This document shows, in pieces, positions 35,851-46,555 of a stretch of DNA of 64,000 nt. The DNA is from Gautieria morchelliformis. Taxonomy: Eukaryota > Basidiomycota > Agaricomycetes > Gomphales > Gomphaceae. A program made the position numbers and the translations under genes. The notes under the pieces are model-generated. The model saw only the letters and a program-made list of their open reading frames with translations, was not told where the DNA came from and searched no databases. The number at the start of each line of letters is the position of its first letter. Positions within the stretch are counted from its first letter, which is position 1. The DNA is taken from positions 87,406 through 151,405 of the forward strand of contig WHVA01000264.1 in assembly GCA_015179125.1 (NCBI GenBank), given 5' to 3'.

Positions 35851-36488
35851 CTAGTATCCGTCGCCCTCTCCGCCCTCTCTACAAAAGCCGTGCTGCTCGT
35901 AGAGTACTTTCGCTTTCGAATTCTCCTTCCGTTTGCGGGCTGCCACCTCCTCCTGGTGCAGCGGCCCGATGTGCTGTAGCGGTACGGGCTGCAGCGGTAC
36001 TTCGTCCTCTACATCGAGGTCCTAGACAATGTACGTTAACATGAGAGGGGGCAGCTGAGGAGAGATGACACACGATCTCCCCTAAGAGCACAACGTTCTC
36101 TCCGCGAATTAAATACACGCCTTGTCGTACTTCTGCATACGCAGCACCGTGGTGGACACGCTCGACCGTGTCCTCAAGGACGAGATTTGCTGCGCAGGAT
36201 ACGCAGGTCAGCGTCAGAAGGCCAAGTTAGCCCCCCAGTGGACGTCGGTCGTCCGGGGCGACCAGCTCACCAAATTGGTCGTACGACCTGAGGACCCCGA
36301 GGAGCTTGCGCCCGTCGCGGAGGACGACGAGCATCTTTTCTTATGCGAATAATGAAACAAAACATGCAAGAGTGCAGCGTTGGGCGGGGGGGCTGCGACG
36401 GGTGGAAAGTGAGGGTTTACATACTGTCCACGCAGTCGACAAGCGAACCCGAGGTCGTAAACGGTATCAGAGAGTCCATCTCTGCCAT
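35851..36488 (-). CDS. LSM1: LSM1, Sm-like subunit of the cytoplasmic Lsm1-7 mRNA decay ring
   Basis: Four exons: 36,425-36,488, 36,271-36,339, 36,074-36,189, 35,851-36,021, giving 139 aa. Start MAEMDSLIPFTTSGSLVDCV is diagnostic of Lsm1. The Sm1 motif (KMLVVLRDGRKLLGVLRSYD) and Sm2 motif (YLIRGENVVLLGEID) are intact. The C-terminal tail after IDLDVEDEVPLQPV, basic and ending GFCREGGEGDGY, matches the Lsm1 extension that contacts RNA. The ring works with Pat1 to promote decapping. It lies head-to-tail with the SRA gene. Confidence 0.94.
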
Positions 36489-36686
36489 GCTGAGCGTCGA
36501 CCACAACTTTCAGTGTCGACTATTATGGTAAGGTGATTGATGAGGGTGCGGCAGCAAGCAAGAGGAGCGCGGATTGAAATCAGTGATGTATTACCAAGGA
36601 TCACGATTTGTACAATTTAGGCAAGCTCATACTACATATATCCTCTCCGGAAATCCAAGCCTTGAAGCTTGAAGCGTTTGTTTGGT

Positions 36687-38232
36687 TTACTCGTCATCTT
36701 TGGACTCTTCCTCATTCGTACTCTCTTTACCACTATTCTCGTCCTCCGACTGTAGGTCTCGGGTGTCCTCGTCGCCCTCTGCACTCTCTGCAGGTAAGGG
36801 TAGCTGTCCGTCAAGCCGTTTAAAGGCATACTTGCAGACCTGGGGAAGGGTCGAGTCAGAAGATCGCCGGACGCGCCACAAAACCCACCTTGTATCCATT
36901 CTTGTTGAGGCCACGTTCTAGCCATGCCTGGGACGAATGAACCGTCAGCAGGTCCAGCACTTATAGTAACACGCTCGTACCCTTTCAACTGTATACAATC
37001 CATCATATCGGTATCTAAACAGATACGGAGCAGTCAGGAGTAATCAGGGCATATAGGTACCGAAGACGCCTCACCCAGAGTCCGGTGCATACGGAGAATT
37101 TAACTTGAAGCCTCTGATTACCCGAACGGGTTTCTTCGTTTCAGAGGATTTCTATAAAGATAGTTAATGTCGCTCGTGAGCATCAAGCATTTGAGCTTAC
37201 CTTCAGGGCAGCATTCATAGGGTTATCAAAGGTCTGATCGCAACTCTGGGGAGCTGTTCGCAGCTGTCAAAACACAATCAGTCCGCTGTTCTGCCAGATA
37301 CTGCAAGGCTAACATTTTTTGGGTTTGCTTTGGTCCCTTTGAGATCCCGGCCACCTATTCAAAGCGTTGGTCACGAGTATTGGGGAAGGGGCCAAGGTAC
37401 TGACCTGATCCAGTATAGGTACTAGACAGAATTCAGTGCTGAGATCTTTCAACGCTCTTCGACTCACAATGCATAACCCAGGTCGACATCGTCATCATAG
37501 CCTCCAGAGAGAGCAACAGAATATGCGCCATCGATTGCAGAACCAGCAATTCCAGCCACAAATGGCGCATGAATAGCATCTGTGCTGCATGCAGCTCTGT
37601 CGGTTAGAAGTTAATTACAGGCATTGAAGGAGTTAACAGACATGCGGACCTCGTTTCCCACCAGGTTCCCACCTCCACGCCGGGAATGGCCCCGAATGTC
37701 TTTCTAAACATGCCTATATATCAGTTGTCAAACTTACACCAGAAAGCTCAAGCTCACGGGTTATGCAATCGCTTCCCAAGTCGATTGCCTTCATGTTCTC
37801 GTTCAGAAGCTGTGATTGCGGCCGAGGAAACCAATCGTGGGCCGCGGCTTTTTGCCATAGAAACCTTAGAGGACGTGGTCGACTCGTAAGCTACCGACTC
37901 ATTATAGTTTATTCTCTGCGTAGCTGCGCTACGCGTGCTTCGACGCATGGGTGTAGCATCGGAATCGGCAGCAGAAGCTGATTTTATTGACTTTGCTGGC
38001 CGTTGAACTTCCTCTTCAGCTGACGCGCTCGCCTTGCGTTTCTTAGCTTTTACAGATGCGTTTTTCGCTTTCGGTTTGGACTTGGAGGGTACGAGTGGCG
38101 TGTCGAGTCCCAATGAAATGAGGAGCTCTTGGTTCGCCTTCAAAAAAATTTAGCAGCTGTCCAAGTATATCAATAACAGTAATGAGAAATTACCTTGATG
38201 TTGGCTTGCCGTATGGCTTCAAACTCTGACAT
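36687..38232 (-). CDS. SRA-YDG domain protein (UHRF1-like DNA-methylation reader)
   Basis: Eleven exons: 38,194-38,232, 37,758-38,137, 37,650-37,703, 37,468-37,596, 37,405-37,421, 37,314-37,354, 37,201-37,263, 37,075-37,151, 36,981-37,014, 36,889-36,927, 36,687-36,839, joining to 1026 nt (341 aa). After a basic, Ser/Lys-rich N-terminus the SRA domain spans about 135-295: KTFGAIPGVEVGTWWETR, GIAGSAIDGAYSVALSGGY, DDDVDLGYAFTYTGSGGRDL, the NxA-type QSCDQTFDNPMNAALK, and YRYDGLYTVERAWLE. SRA domains bind hemimethylated or modified CpG. There is no RING or PHD, so it is a stand-alone reader. The C-terminus is acidic. It is divergent from the CCCH gene with 244 bp between starts. Confidence 0.92.
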
Positions 38233-38476
38233 GATGTGCAAGGAAGAGAGCGGGACCAAAATAGACTCAAGCTCGCCCGATCGCGGAACCAACTCCGCCC
38301 AACCCTCACAGTGAGACCACTTTCGTTCACGAAATTGCCGGGAAAATTTCCCCTCGCCGTCACAGGCGATGGAGGATGAACAACAGTGGTGCGCTATTCG
38401 GTTTATTCTGTCTGGCAGCTTTTGACGTAGGTGTTAGGCAAAGTCTTCTTGACGAACAGACCGGTGACTTTGGATT

Positions 38477-40338
38477 ATGCGCCACATTCGGGCTGCTGCT
38501 GAGCTCAACTTCACAGCGTTGTTTAGAAAGACTACTCAAAAGAACACCGACCTTGGGGCGCGCGTGCTTGAGCTCGAACGGGAACTAGCCGTGTGGAAAC
38601 TAGCATTCAAAAGCAATGACGAAGAAAAGAGCACCCTTAAGAAACAGGTCACAAGGCTTGAGCGTAATATTGGTTCCCTTAAGGTGCGTGTATATGCCAC
38701 ACTGTCCTTAGTGCCTGCGCCGACACTCGAGAATAGGACGACAACCCGCTGGTACTTTGTCTAATCGACGGTGACGGTAATATTTTCTCGCAAGACCTAG
38801 TGTCTCAGGGGCGTGCAGGTGGAAGTCAGGCGGCACAGCTCCTAACAAAAGGCATCACAGACTACATCTCGGAAACGGAGCACACTAAGGCTGACTATTC
38901 ATCCTCAATCTCTGGCCGTGCCCAGATATGGGTTTCCATCTACTGCAACAAGTCTGGTCTCCAGGAGACATTAACCAGCCGCCAAATATGTTCTGCAGAG
39001 CAGTTCGAGTCATTTATAATGGGATTCAACCAAGCTTCCCCACTCTTCTTGCTTACCGACGTTGGCAGTGGCAAGGAAGCCGCCGATGCAAAGATCAAAG
39101 GTTAGTGGAATGTCTATTAAGGTGGAACTGCACTGAAACCTCGCCTGGGTAGAATGCCTCCGGCTGTTCACACGATTTCCTCAAACCTGCAAAGTTTTTT
39201 TCGGAGGTGAGCGCTACTTCTGATAGATCAATCACAACGCTCTTAAGACTTGCCGACAACTACAGGTGGCCACGATAACGGCTATGCCTCCACTTTAAAT
39301 TCTCTCAATAATGAAGGTCTTCTCGACAAGGTTATCCTGCTCCGCGGCTACAAGGATGTGGCCGTCGAGCTTAAAGCCCTGCAACTCCCTTTTGTGGAAT
39401 TCGAGGGCGTGTTCATGACCCAAAAACTTCCTGTTAACTACTCCAAAAAGTATTCCGGCTCAATGCCGATTGATCACGAGAAAAGAAATGCTGCAAATAG
39501 TCTCCAATCGTCACCCTCCAAGCCAAACTCTAAATCACGACAATATTCTGATGCAGTGAGCTGGCAGGCTATTTTATTTTGTTTAAATGTCTCACAGACT
39601 GTGAATTCAGTCTTCATCAAATGTTATTAAACGTCGGAGCTCTCGTTTGTCTTTATGATAGTTGCTTACCCCATCACAGTTAATCCACCGGCATGCAACT
39701 TCTACTACCTAGCAGTGTGCAAAGCCGGCGTATGTTCCTGGCCGTCAAACCTTTGCACGACAATGACTGAACACGAAACAGACTGCTTGCCGATATGGTC
39801 ACAACTATGAATTGGATGCCCATGACTTGGTCGCGATGCGTGTAAATGCAAAGAAAAGCCCATGTGGACAGGCAAATAGAAGTCAGTGGTCCCCAGATAC
39901 CGCGAGCTCAGTACTGACGGTTCATCAGACCAAAGGTGTGCCTTTGGGGACCATTGTCCTCTGGGTCACATCTGCCCATCTGGGCTCCGATGCAAATTTT
40001 ACAAGGCAGGCAAGTGCAAATTCACCGGAGGTAAGTGTTTTCGTCATCGAACGTCAGGCATAGCCTGACTTTTGAACACAGACAGGATGCATGAGGCTTA
40101 CGACGGACCCACCCCCAAAGCAGAGAGGTCTTACAGTATCTCCTCTGCACGGGACAGCATGCGACCAGTGACCCCTGGATTTGGAGTGCCACTGAGTGCC
40201 AGAATAAGCGCAACCCCGCCTGCAACACCTCCATCTGCAGGACACCAGGTTTTCGAGAACATTGCGAGTGACTGGTACAGTCGTTACTCTGCTGGCTATT
40301 CGAGGCCGATAGATGAGAGGTACGACGTGCTTGGATGA
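38477..40338 (+). CDS. tandem CCCH zinc-finger protein with N-terminal coiled coil
   Basis: Exons: 38,477-38,683, 38,737-39,100, 39,153-39,206, 39,266-39,555, then less certain joins near 39,598-39,670, then finger exons at about 39,669-40,031 and a last exon to 40,338. The N-terminal helix (ALFRKTTQKNTDLGARVLEL) is followed by a conserved fungal domain, NPLVLCLIDGDGNIFSQDL ... YCNKSGLQET ... ASPLFLLTDVGSGKEAADAK ... FFGGGHDNGYASTLN. I think this is the domain listed as DUF7923, but I am not certain of the name. Two CCCH fingers follow: CNFYYLAVCKAGTACRYGH and CGQANRNQRCAFGDHCPLGH, suggesting RNA binding. The start at 38,477 is chosen because the frame upstream is closed by TGA. Confidence 0.8.
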
Positions 40339-40914
40339 TAAATCGTTTGTTATTGTGACATATTATACAAATATTTTAACATTGGGGGGAAGAATGTACA
40401 ACGAGACATTGCGACGAAATCCATGTGGCGACCACGAAGAGTCCACCGAATGAACTCGCCGCACCCAAGTCCCATCGTGAACTGCTCTCCAGTGCTTTAT
40501 GACGGTCTCGGAGGTCCTCGACCCACTCCAGTCCTCGAAAGGCGGGCAAGTCGTCATCGAGATGCTTTTGAAAGCCTGTGTGTTTTGCGTTGGAGACGCT
40601 AGACGCTCTGGTCTCCAGCTTATATAGGCTCGACTTGAGGGCTGGCCCGTGACCCCGGGACCCCCTATTTTGGAGACAGAGGTGCGCTGTGTCTGCAGAC
40701 ACTCTCTTAGAAAGTTCTCTTCACAAACTGGAGGTTTTACATGCAAATTCCAGTGACTTGGGAAAGTTCCAACCCTGCAGGCACAAAGGAGTGCCCGGGG
40801 TCTGGCTGTACAGTTTAAACTTCTTGCTTTACTGCCAGCCTTTACCCAACCCTAGCATCAGTTCACGCTACCCCACCCCGCAGAGCATATAGTTTTTAAA
40901 AGGGCCCCGTCAAG
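40339..40914. other. intergenic, possible small minus-strand frame
   Basis: A minus-strand frame ending at 40,376 includes LDDDLPAFRGLEWVEDLRDR, which looks coding by composition but has no recognised family and no clear start. The promoter of the Stm1-like gene must be here. No firm gene call. Confidence 0.3.
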
Positions 40915-42203
40915 ATGTCGGTGGCCACCAGAAATCCTTTTGCCCTTCTTAACGGTCAGTCATTTCTGCTACTTTCTTCCTTCCTCCGAGTTCGTTTCGC
41001 TGGACAATAGCCGTCCTGCACTCCCTTTAGAAGACGAGATCGTGGAGGCTAGCACCCCTGCTCCGCCGTCGTCGACGCCCGCGCAGCCTGACCCCAAGCC
41101 TGCTTCAAAGGAACAGAAACCCAGGTCAGGTCCTGCGAGTAGAGGCGGACGGTACTACCAGCGGGGTGGTGCCGCCAAGAACGTTGCAAAGGATACTCAG
41201 GATAATGAGGCCGAGTCTGCACCGCGCGAGAACAGGAAGAGTGAGAGGCCCTCAGTTTTCGCACAGCTACTTTGATCCTAAGTATTTTGGCCATCCTCTT
41301 AGCTGAAGGCGTGGAGCGTGGCCGAGGTCGCGGCGGTCGTGGTGGTGGTGCGAGGGGCCGCGGTGGGCCCGCAGGTCGTGGACGTCAATACGACAGACAC
41401 AGCGGGACGCTACCGTGAGTACCGGCCATCTTGGACTGCATTCAAAGCCCTAAACCTAGCTCCTTGAAGTGATACCAATAAGAGAGTTGATCAAGGCTGG
41501 GGTGCTAACAAGGGCACCGCTGAACTCTCTGCTGAGCAACAGGGTAATGCCGATGCTGCCAAGGATGCCAATGTTGAGCCGGCACTGATGGGATGGGGCG
41601 TTGACCTTGCTATCACTAGCGATGCCCCTGCCGTCGATGACTGGGGAATTAGTGACGATGTCAAACCTAGCTCCCCCAATGCCGTCGGTGCCGCCAACGG
41701 CAATGCTGAGACACGTCGCTCCAAGGAAAAGGATGAGGAGGAAGACAACAAACTGACGCTCGATGAGTACCTGGCCAAGAAAGCCAAAGCTGAGGCTACC
41801 GCTGTCCCCAAGCTTGAGACCGTGCGCCAGGCCAACGAAGGCGTGGATGAGTCACTTTGGAAGGATGCTGTTCCATTGGCCAAGGGCAAAGAGGAGTCTA
41901 ACTACTTTGTTGGCAAGGTATGTGATTCAGTGACACCGAGCTTTCCACAGCTAATAAATGTTCTGGCAGACCAAGTCGGCTCCTAAGGCTCGTCCCAAGA
42001 AGGAGGAGAAGATCCACATTGAAATCGACGCTCATTTTGAGCGTCCCTCCCGTGGTGGACGGGGCCGTGGCGACAGAGGTGGTGAGAGGAGTCGAGTTTT
42101 TCCCTTTGGTCGCGTTCGTGGAGGTGCCAGGGGTGGCGCACCCGAGAACGCTCAGTTGGACGTCAACGTTGCCGACCAGTCTGCTTTCCCATCACTTGCA
42201 TGA
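40915..42203 (+). CDS. Stm1 / HABP4-PAI-RBP1 family ribosome-associated protein
   Basis: Five exons: 40,915-40,954, 41,031-41,240, 41,303-41,414, 41,485-41,917, 41,970-42,203, joining to 1029 nt (342 aa). Start MSVATRNPFALLNEDE is the family N-terminus. An RGG-rich stretch (GRGRGGRGGGARGRGGP) is followed by the hallmark DRHSGT and DQGWGANKG, then LTLDEYLAKKAKAEA and ETVRQANEG, and an RGG-containing C-terminus ending NVADQSAFPSLA. Yeast Stm1 occupies the mRNA channel of idle ribosomes. Two candidate acceptors upstream of 41,031 were rejected because they bring in-frame stops. Confidence 0.92.
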
Positions 42204-42551
42204 AAGTCACACAACTCTTGGGTACTGAACAAAATGGCGATGCAACCAAAATCCCGGGAGTCTCGGTCTAGCTATCCTCCCGCACATTTCCTCGATATAT
42301 TTTCGCGTGTTCTCCCAACATGTTTTGCCACATATTCCACCTATCTCTCCGTGACGCAATCTCTCCTGGTACCATGTTCTCGACTTATGAAAATATGAAT
42401 ACACACCTCGCTTATAGTCCCTAGAGTCCATTCTTGTTTTATGATGTATATTGTATGTGTGTTATGGGTGGGTGTAAACCTTAAAGAATCGCTGACCATA
42501 CACTGGTAAATGACTTAGTGTAATACGACATGCAATTCTGGATGTCCAACG

Positions 42552-43066
42552 TCATGATGGCGATGTCGTCTTCCCAAAGTAGTCGAACTGCCCTGGGACA
42601 GGTTCCTCCGCTAACGACTCCCACCTACATCGGTAAAAGAACCGTGAGCACGAGAGAAAGGACAGGGTCAATCAACCGCAAAATACGCACGCCTTCCACT
42701 CAATCATTTTCCTCGCCAAACTCAACTCATCCTCTGCCGCTTTGAGGACCTCCTCAATTTGGCCCTGGTCAATCTCCTTCTCTACAGCAGATAGGTTCCC
42801 GTCTGCACGGTCCAGAATGCCCAGTTTACGCTGTGTGATGGTTGTGGTTGCTTGGCGGTATACTGAATGCACAGGTATGGTAGATAATGTTTCAAGGGTG
42901 CTCTCGAGAGTCTGGCGCAGGGCCGGAAGAGGATTAGGATGAACTGCGAGGCCTGCAGAAATAGAGTTGACTGCGCAGCCCATCTTGTGTGCAATTATGG
43001 GAACAAACCTGTGAGGCCTGTAGAGGCCTTGAGGGCCGTGAATAATGGGCGAGTAGCACGGAACAT
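42552..43066 (-). CDS. mitochondrial complex I subunit NDUFA5
   Basis: Accessory subunit of NADH:ubiquinone oxidoreductase. Three exons: 43,009-43,066, 42,691-42,952, 42,552-42,624, joining to 393 nt (130 aa). Sequence MFRATRPLFTALKASTGLTG resembles a mitochondrial presequence, then LAVHPNPLPALRQTLESTL, IPVHSVYRQA, GQIEEVLKAAEDELSLARKM and the end WESLAEEPVPGQFDYFGK, all in family order. Full-length. Its ATG is 41 bp from that of the bL32m gene on the other strand. Confidence 0.94.
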
Positions 43067-43107
43067 AGATCAGTCGCTCGTCGGAGTTGAAACTCTCGTC
43101 GCTCAAC
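43067..43107. promoter_or_regulatory. 41-bp bidirectional intergenic region between NDUFA5 and bL32m start codons
   Basis: Only 41 bp lie between the two divergent ATGs, so promoters and 5' untranslated regions must overlap each other or the neighbouring coding sequence. No TATA box is visible in the gap. Confidence 0.8.
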
Positions 43108-43565
43108 ATGGCTGTTGCATTACTACCTTCATTGCGTTCAGCAGCTCTTTATTCATTACCACTGTCCAGCAATCGCTTTGGTGCGCTAATGCCAACAATA
43201 TCCCGGTCCCTTCCTTGGGCGACGCCAATACTGGCCATACCAACCTTGCAGTCGCTCTTGGAACTCTTGCCTCCGTTTCTCTTTGCTGTACCAAAGAAAA
43301 AGGTCTCGCATTCGCGAAAGGCTATGCGTGCTGCGAACAAGGGTCTGAAAGATAAAACAAGTACGCGTCTTGCATCTCACTCTCGTCCCCTGAGTTCTAC
43401 GTGTCTTCTTTAGATATTGTAAATTGCCCAGGGTGCGGTACTGCCAAATTGGCACATCACCTATGTCCGGCGTGCTATTCGTCAGCATCCAGGGAATGGA
43501 AGGCACAACAAAGAAATGGAACTGCTGTGGGTGTTGGAATGGATATACCAACGGTCGAAGCATAG
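43108..43565 (+). CDS. mitochondrial 54S ribosomal protein bL32m
   Basis: Two exons, 43,108-43,360 and 43,414-43,565, joining to 405 nt (134 aa). A hydrophobic/basic N-terminal extension (MAVALLPSLRSAALYSLPLS) acts as presumed mitochondrial presequence. The L32 core is PKKKVSHSRKAMRAANKGLK followed by a zinc ribbon CPGCGTAKLAHHLCPAC with four cysteines. An upstream in-frame TTG at 43,087 is not needed. Complete; the first intron interrupts the Asn of NIVNCPGC. Confidence 0.94.
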
Positions 43566-43881
43566 GACGAGGCATAGGTTGATTAATCAAGGAGCAGTAA
43601 CGTAAAAAATTGACTTGTATGGGGAGAATGCTAATTGCATTGACAACATGAGCAGTCGAGTCTGCTTAGGGCTGGAGCTCGCCACGATGTTCTATTCGTA
43701 CCCGTTTACCACCCTTACGCAGGTGGCCGATTTGAGCCCTCAATCATAACCTAAAAGTTAACTGAGCTGCAGCTGTATCTGGCTATTGTACAACCTACTT
43801 AAGCTTATCACTTTATAGCGCCCATTCCACTCGCCGCTCTTCCTCCTTTTCTTCTACCCTCATCTCGCTCTGAGCGCAGGC

Positions 43882-46284
43882 ATGAATCCTTACCCAGACC
43901 CCTCGCACCATTATCCTTGTCAACCGCCACTCAATAATGGCACGACACCTGTGCACCAAGCATCACAGTCATGTTTTCAGCAACGTAACGAGCAGATTTT
44001 GTGGCTCCAGCAGCAACAGCAACAACAACATCAAAGACTACGCGAACAACAGGCCGCGATCATGCAGCTATTTTATGCACATCAGGCCCGTGGCTTTAGC
44101 ACTGACGCTGGCACACACGACCGAAATAATATGCTATCAAACCCGTTTGCAACCGCCCTAACGCCTTTCCCCTACGCTTTTCCGCCGTTTCTAAATGCAC
44201 CGAGCACGTTGCCATCTTCGCCCCAATTGAACAATATATCATATCAGTATCCCTTATCCCAAAGCTTTCATCAACCGCCGCCGCCTTTTCCGCCTCTTCC
44301 ATCGCCTGCTTTACGTCTCTCACATGACGACTCTCCCACGGAGGGGGATCTCATAGCATCTGCATTTGACTCTAATACGCCTGTTTCAGATTGGCAAAAA
44401 CCAGACTCAGTGGAAACACCGTTGTTAAATTCAACAGCGGCCGAGTTCTCGGCGGTGGATGACCTGATTCTTGCCAAAGCTTTGTATGACCATAATACAA
44501 GTACAGAAGCCATTTCCAGCCTCGAAGGCGTGAGTTCCCCCAAATATTTATCATGGCAAAAAACGTTGACGATCATCGTTGCTTAAGGCGAGGGATCGTT
44601 CTGGCTCAGCGTGGCAAGAGTATTATACATCCAAGCGGCATATTATTGACGAAATCGTTCGCGAGCTCTATCTCTCGAAGCATTTCCCCACGGCACGAGC
44701 AACGAACTCCAGGCAACATACACCCACCCTTGGAATACCGACCAAAGAACCCACCCCTTCCAGAACGCTGGTTCCTCATAACGGAGGAAATAAATACACA
44801 GAGGAAGACAATGAATACTTTACTCAATACGTCTTATGGCGTTTCTCTCAAAACGTCAAAGCTGCCAAAGCCACTATTTGTCGGGCACTGTATACTAAGG
44901 TGAATCTCTACAAGTACGCCGAATCTAGTGTCGTAACGCTGACCTGACGACAGGCACCACATCACTCATTCGAAAGCTGGAAAACGTAAATATGATCAGT
45001 CCCTATTTATCGTAGTGGCACTCACGAGTACCTGCGCAGATACTGGTGGTCGCGCGACAGCGATATTGAGCGCGTGCGGAAACTGTTCAAGAACGGTACG
45101 CCCCCCCAAAGACTGACCGCTTTCAAAGTCAGGTCCAGCCGTACTTCCCATGGCCGTTCCACTCGTCTCGTATCTCCGCTGACCCAAGGGACCAGATCGT
45201 GGGGCCCCGGAAGGCAGAAGGACGAACTTGTCTCAGAGGCAGATATATCTAGCCCCGGGTCGGATTCGTCGACGAGCGACTCCAGCGATTCGAGTGAGGA
45301 TGATCAAGCTGGACAGAGCGCTGGGATACGGGTGTCGACGTGCCGGAACCCTATCCCGTATACGAAAGCTGACATGCAAGCTGTTGTGGAGTACGTGGCA
45401 GATCATCCCAATGTACTACTTCGTACAATGTGGAATGGACTCGCAAAGCTTGTAAGTGCCATCGTCTCGGCTTTGTCTTACCATTTATTCTGTGTACAGC
45501 GTCCCGCTCATACGAGTAAAGCGTGGGGAGAGTATTACCGTCGCAATCAGGCCACGATCGATCGTAAAATGCGTCGCTTGGTCATACAGCGCAACAAGAA
45601 GTCGAGGGACACTACCGTCGTGCTTGAGGATGTGGAACCCCCTCTCAAGGGGAACTGGGCATGAGCGATTCCGTGACCCAATCGCGTTCAAGCAAACCCA
45701 TCAAGCAAACTCAACTCCCATCAACCCCACAAATAGTGGTCAGGCATCTGGTGGATGCCAGCCACTCACAGCCTCAGTCAGTAATAGCCAGTCACCCCAC
45801 GGAATCGTTGGTTCTGCCACATGCACCTACCATCCCCGCCGCCATCTCAGAGTCAGCCTGTACGTCACAGCCAGCCTTGTCCGTGCCCAACCTGGCTGCA
45901 GTGCCACAAGACCAGCTTCACTCACCAGCCTCTGTGAACTCGGATGACTGCCGCATAACAGAGCAGAATCAAGGATGTCAGTCATCTACCAGCCTCTCGG
46001 CTGCCCAGTGGCCATGTGAAATCCAAACATCCCAGATAAGGCTGCAGACACACGTACATGCGAGCCTGCCAGTGATGTCTCGCTTCCCGCCGCATACTCG
46101 CCATCCTATTGCCGATAAGTCATCTCTAGTCGCACTTCCTCAATCCCAGTCTACGATCTCCCAGTGCGATTGGAAGGGCGGGACCCTGGACCCTGAGATA
46201 CCGGTAGCAGGCGCGCTGCTCGCTGCCATGAAAAGGAAGGCTACCGAAGAAGTCTCTAATCGAGAAGCCAAGAGGAGGCGCTGA
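43882..46284 (+). CDS. Rap1-type Myb domain protein (candidate telomere or chromatin factor)
   Basis: Exon 1 (43,882-44,529) is Pro/Gln-rich with a Q run. Exon 2 (44,588-44,899) has SAWQEYYTSKRHIIDEIVRE and then a Myb-like start KYTEEDNEYFTQYVLWRFS. The following exons (44,954-44,985, 45,016-45,451) continue HHSFESWK ... HEYLRRYWWSRDSDIERVRK and a second unit PYTKADMQAVVEYVADHPN. After an intron (45,452-45,499) comes SKAWGEYYRRNQATIDRKMR. This repeats the SW/AW...EYY pattern of Rap1/TRF2IP Myb modules. The final 200 codons (to 46,284) are Ser/Pro-rich and end in a basic signal KRKATEEVSNREAKRRR; joining them needs an intron near 45,630-45,708. The apparent 30-nt intron at 44,986-45,015 is suspiciously short. 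Family call is by motif, moderately sure. Confidence 0.7.
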
Positions 46285-46555
46285 GCGCTGTTTTGTCGCC
46301 ATTCACTGCGCCCTGCGCTATGCCTTTTGCTGCATATTTCTCATTAATTTCGACCATCTGCCAAATTGCCTTACTTGCATGTATGTCTTGTGTCGAACTT
46401 TTTTAGTGAGATTACTGTAAAGTGTGTTTTATTCAACCTGGGTTGTTTGACGAATCAGGAGAATCCTTCTGCCGTAAAGTTTGCGGCAGGTCAGAATGTG
46501 CCTCCCGCAAGAGCTGGTTACCAGCAGCTGACGTCCCAATATTGCAGCTCTCACC

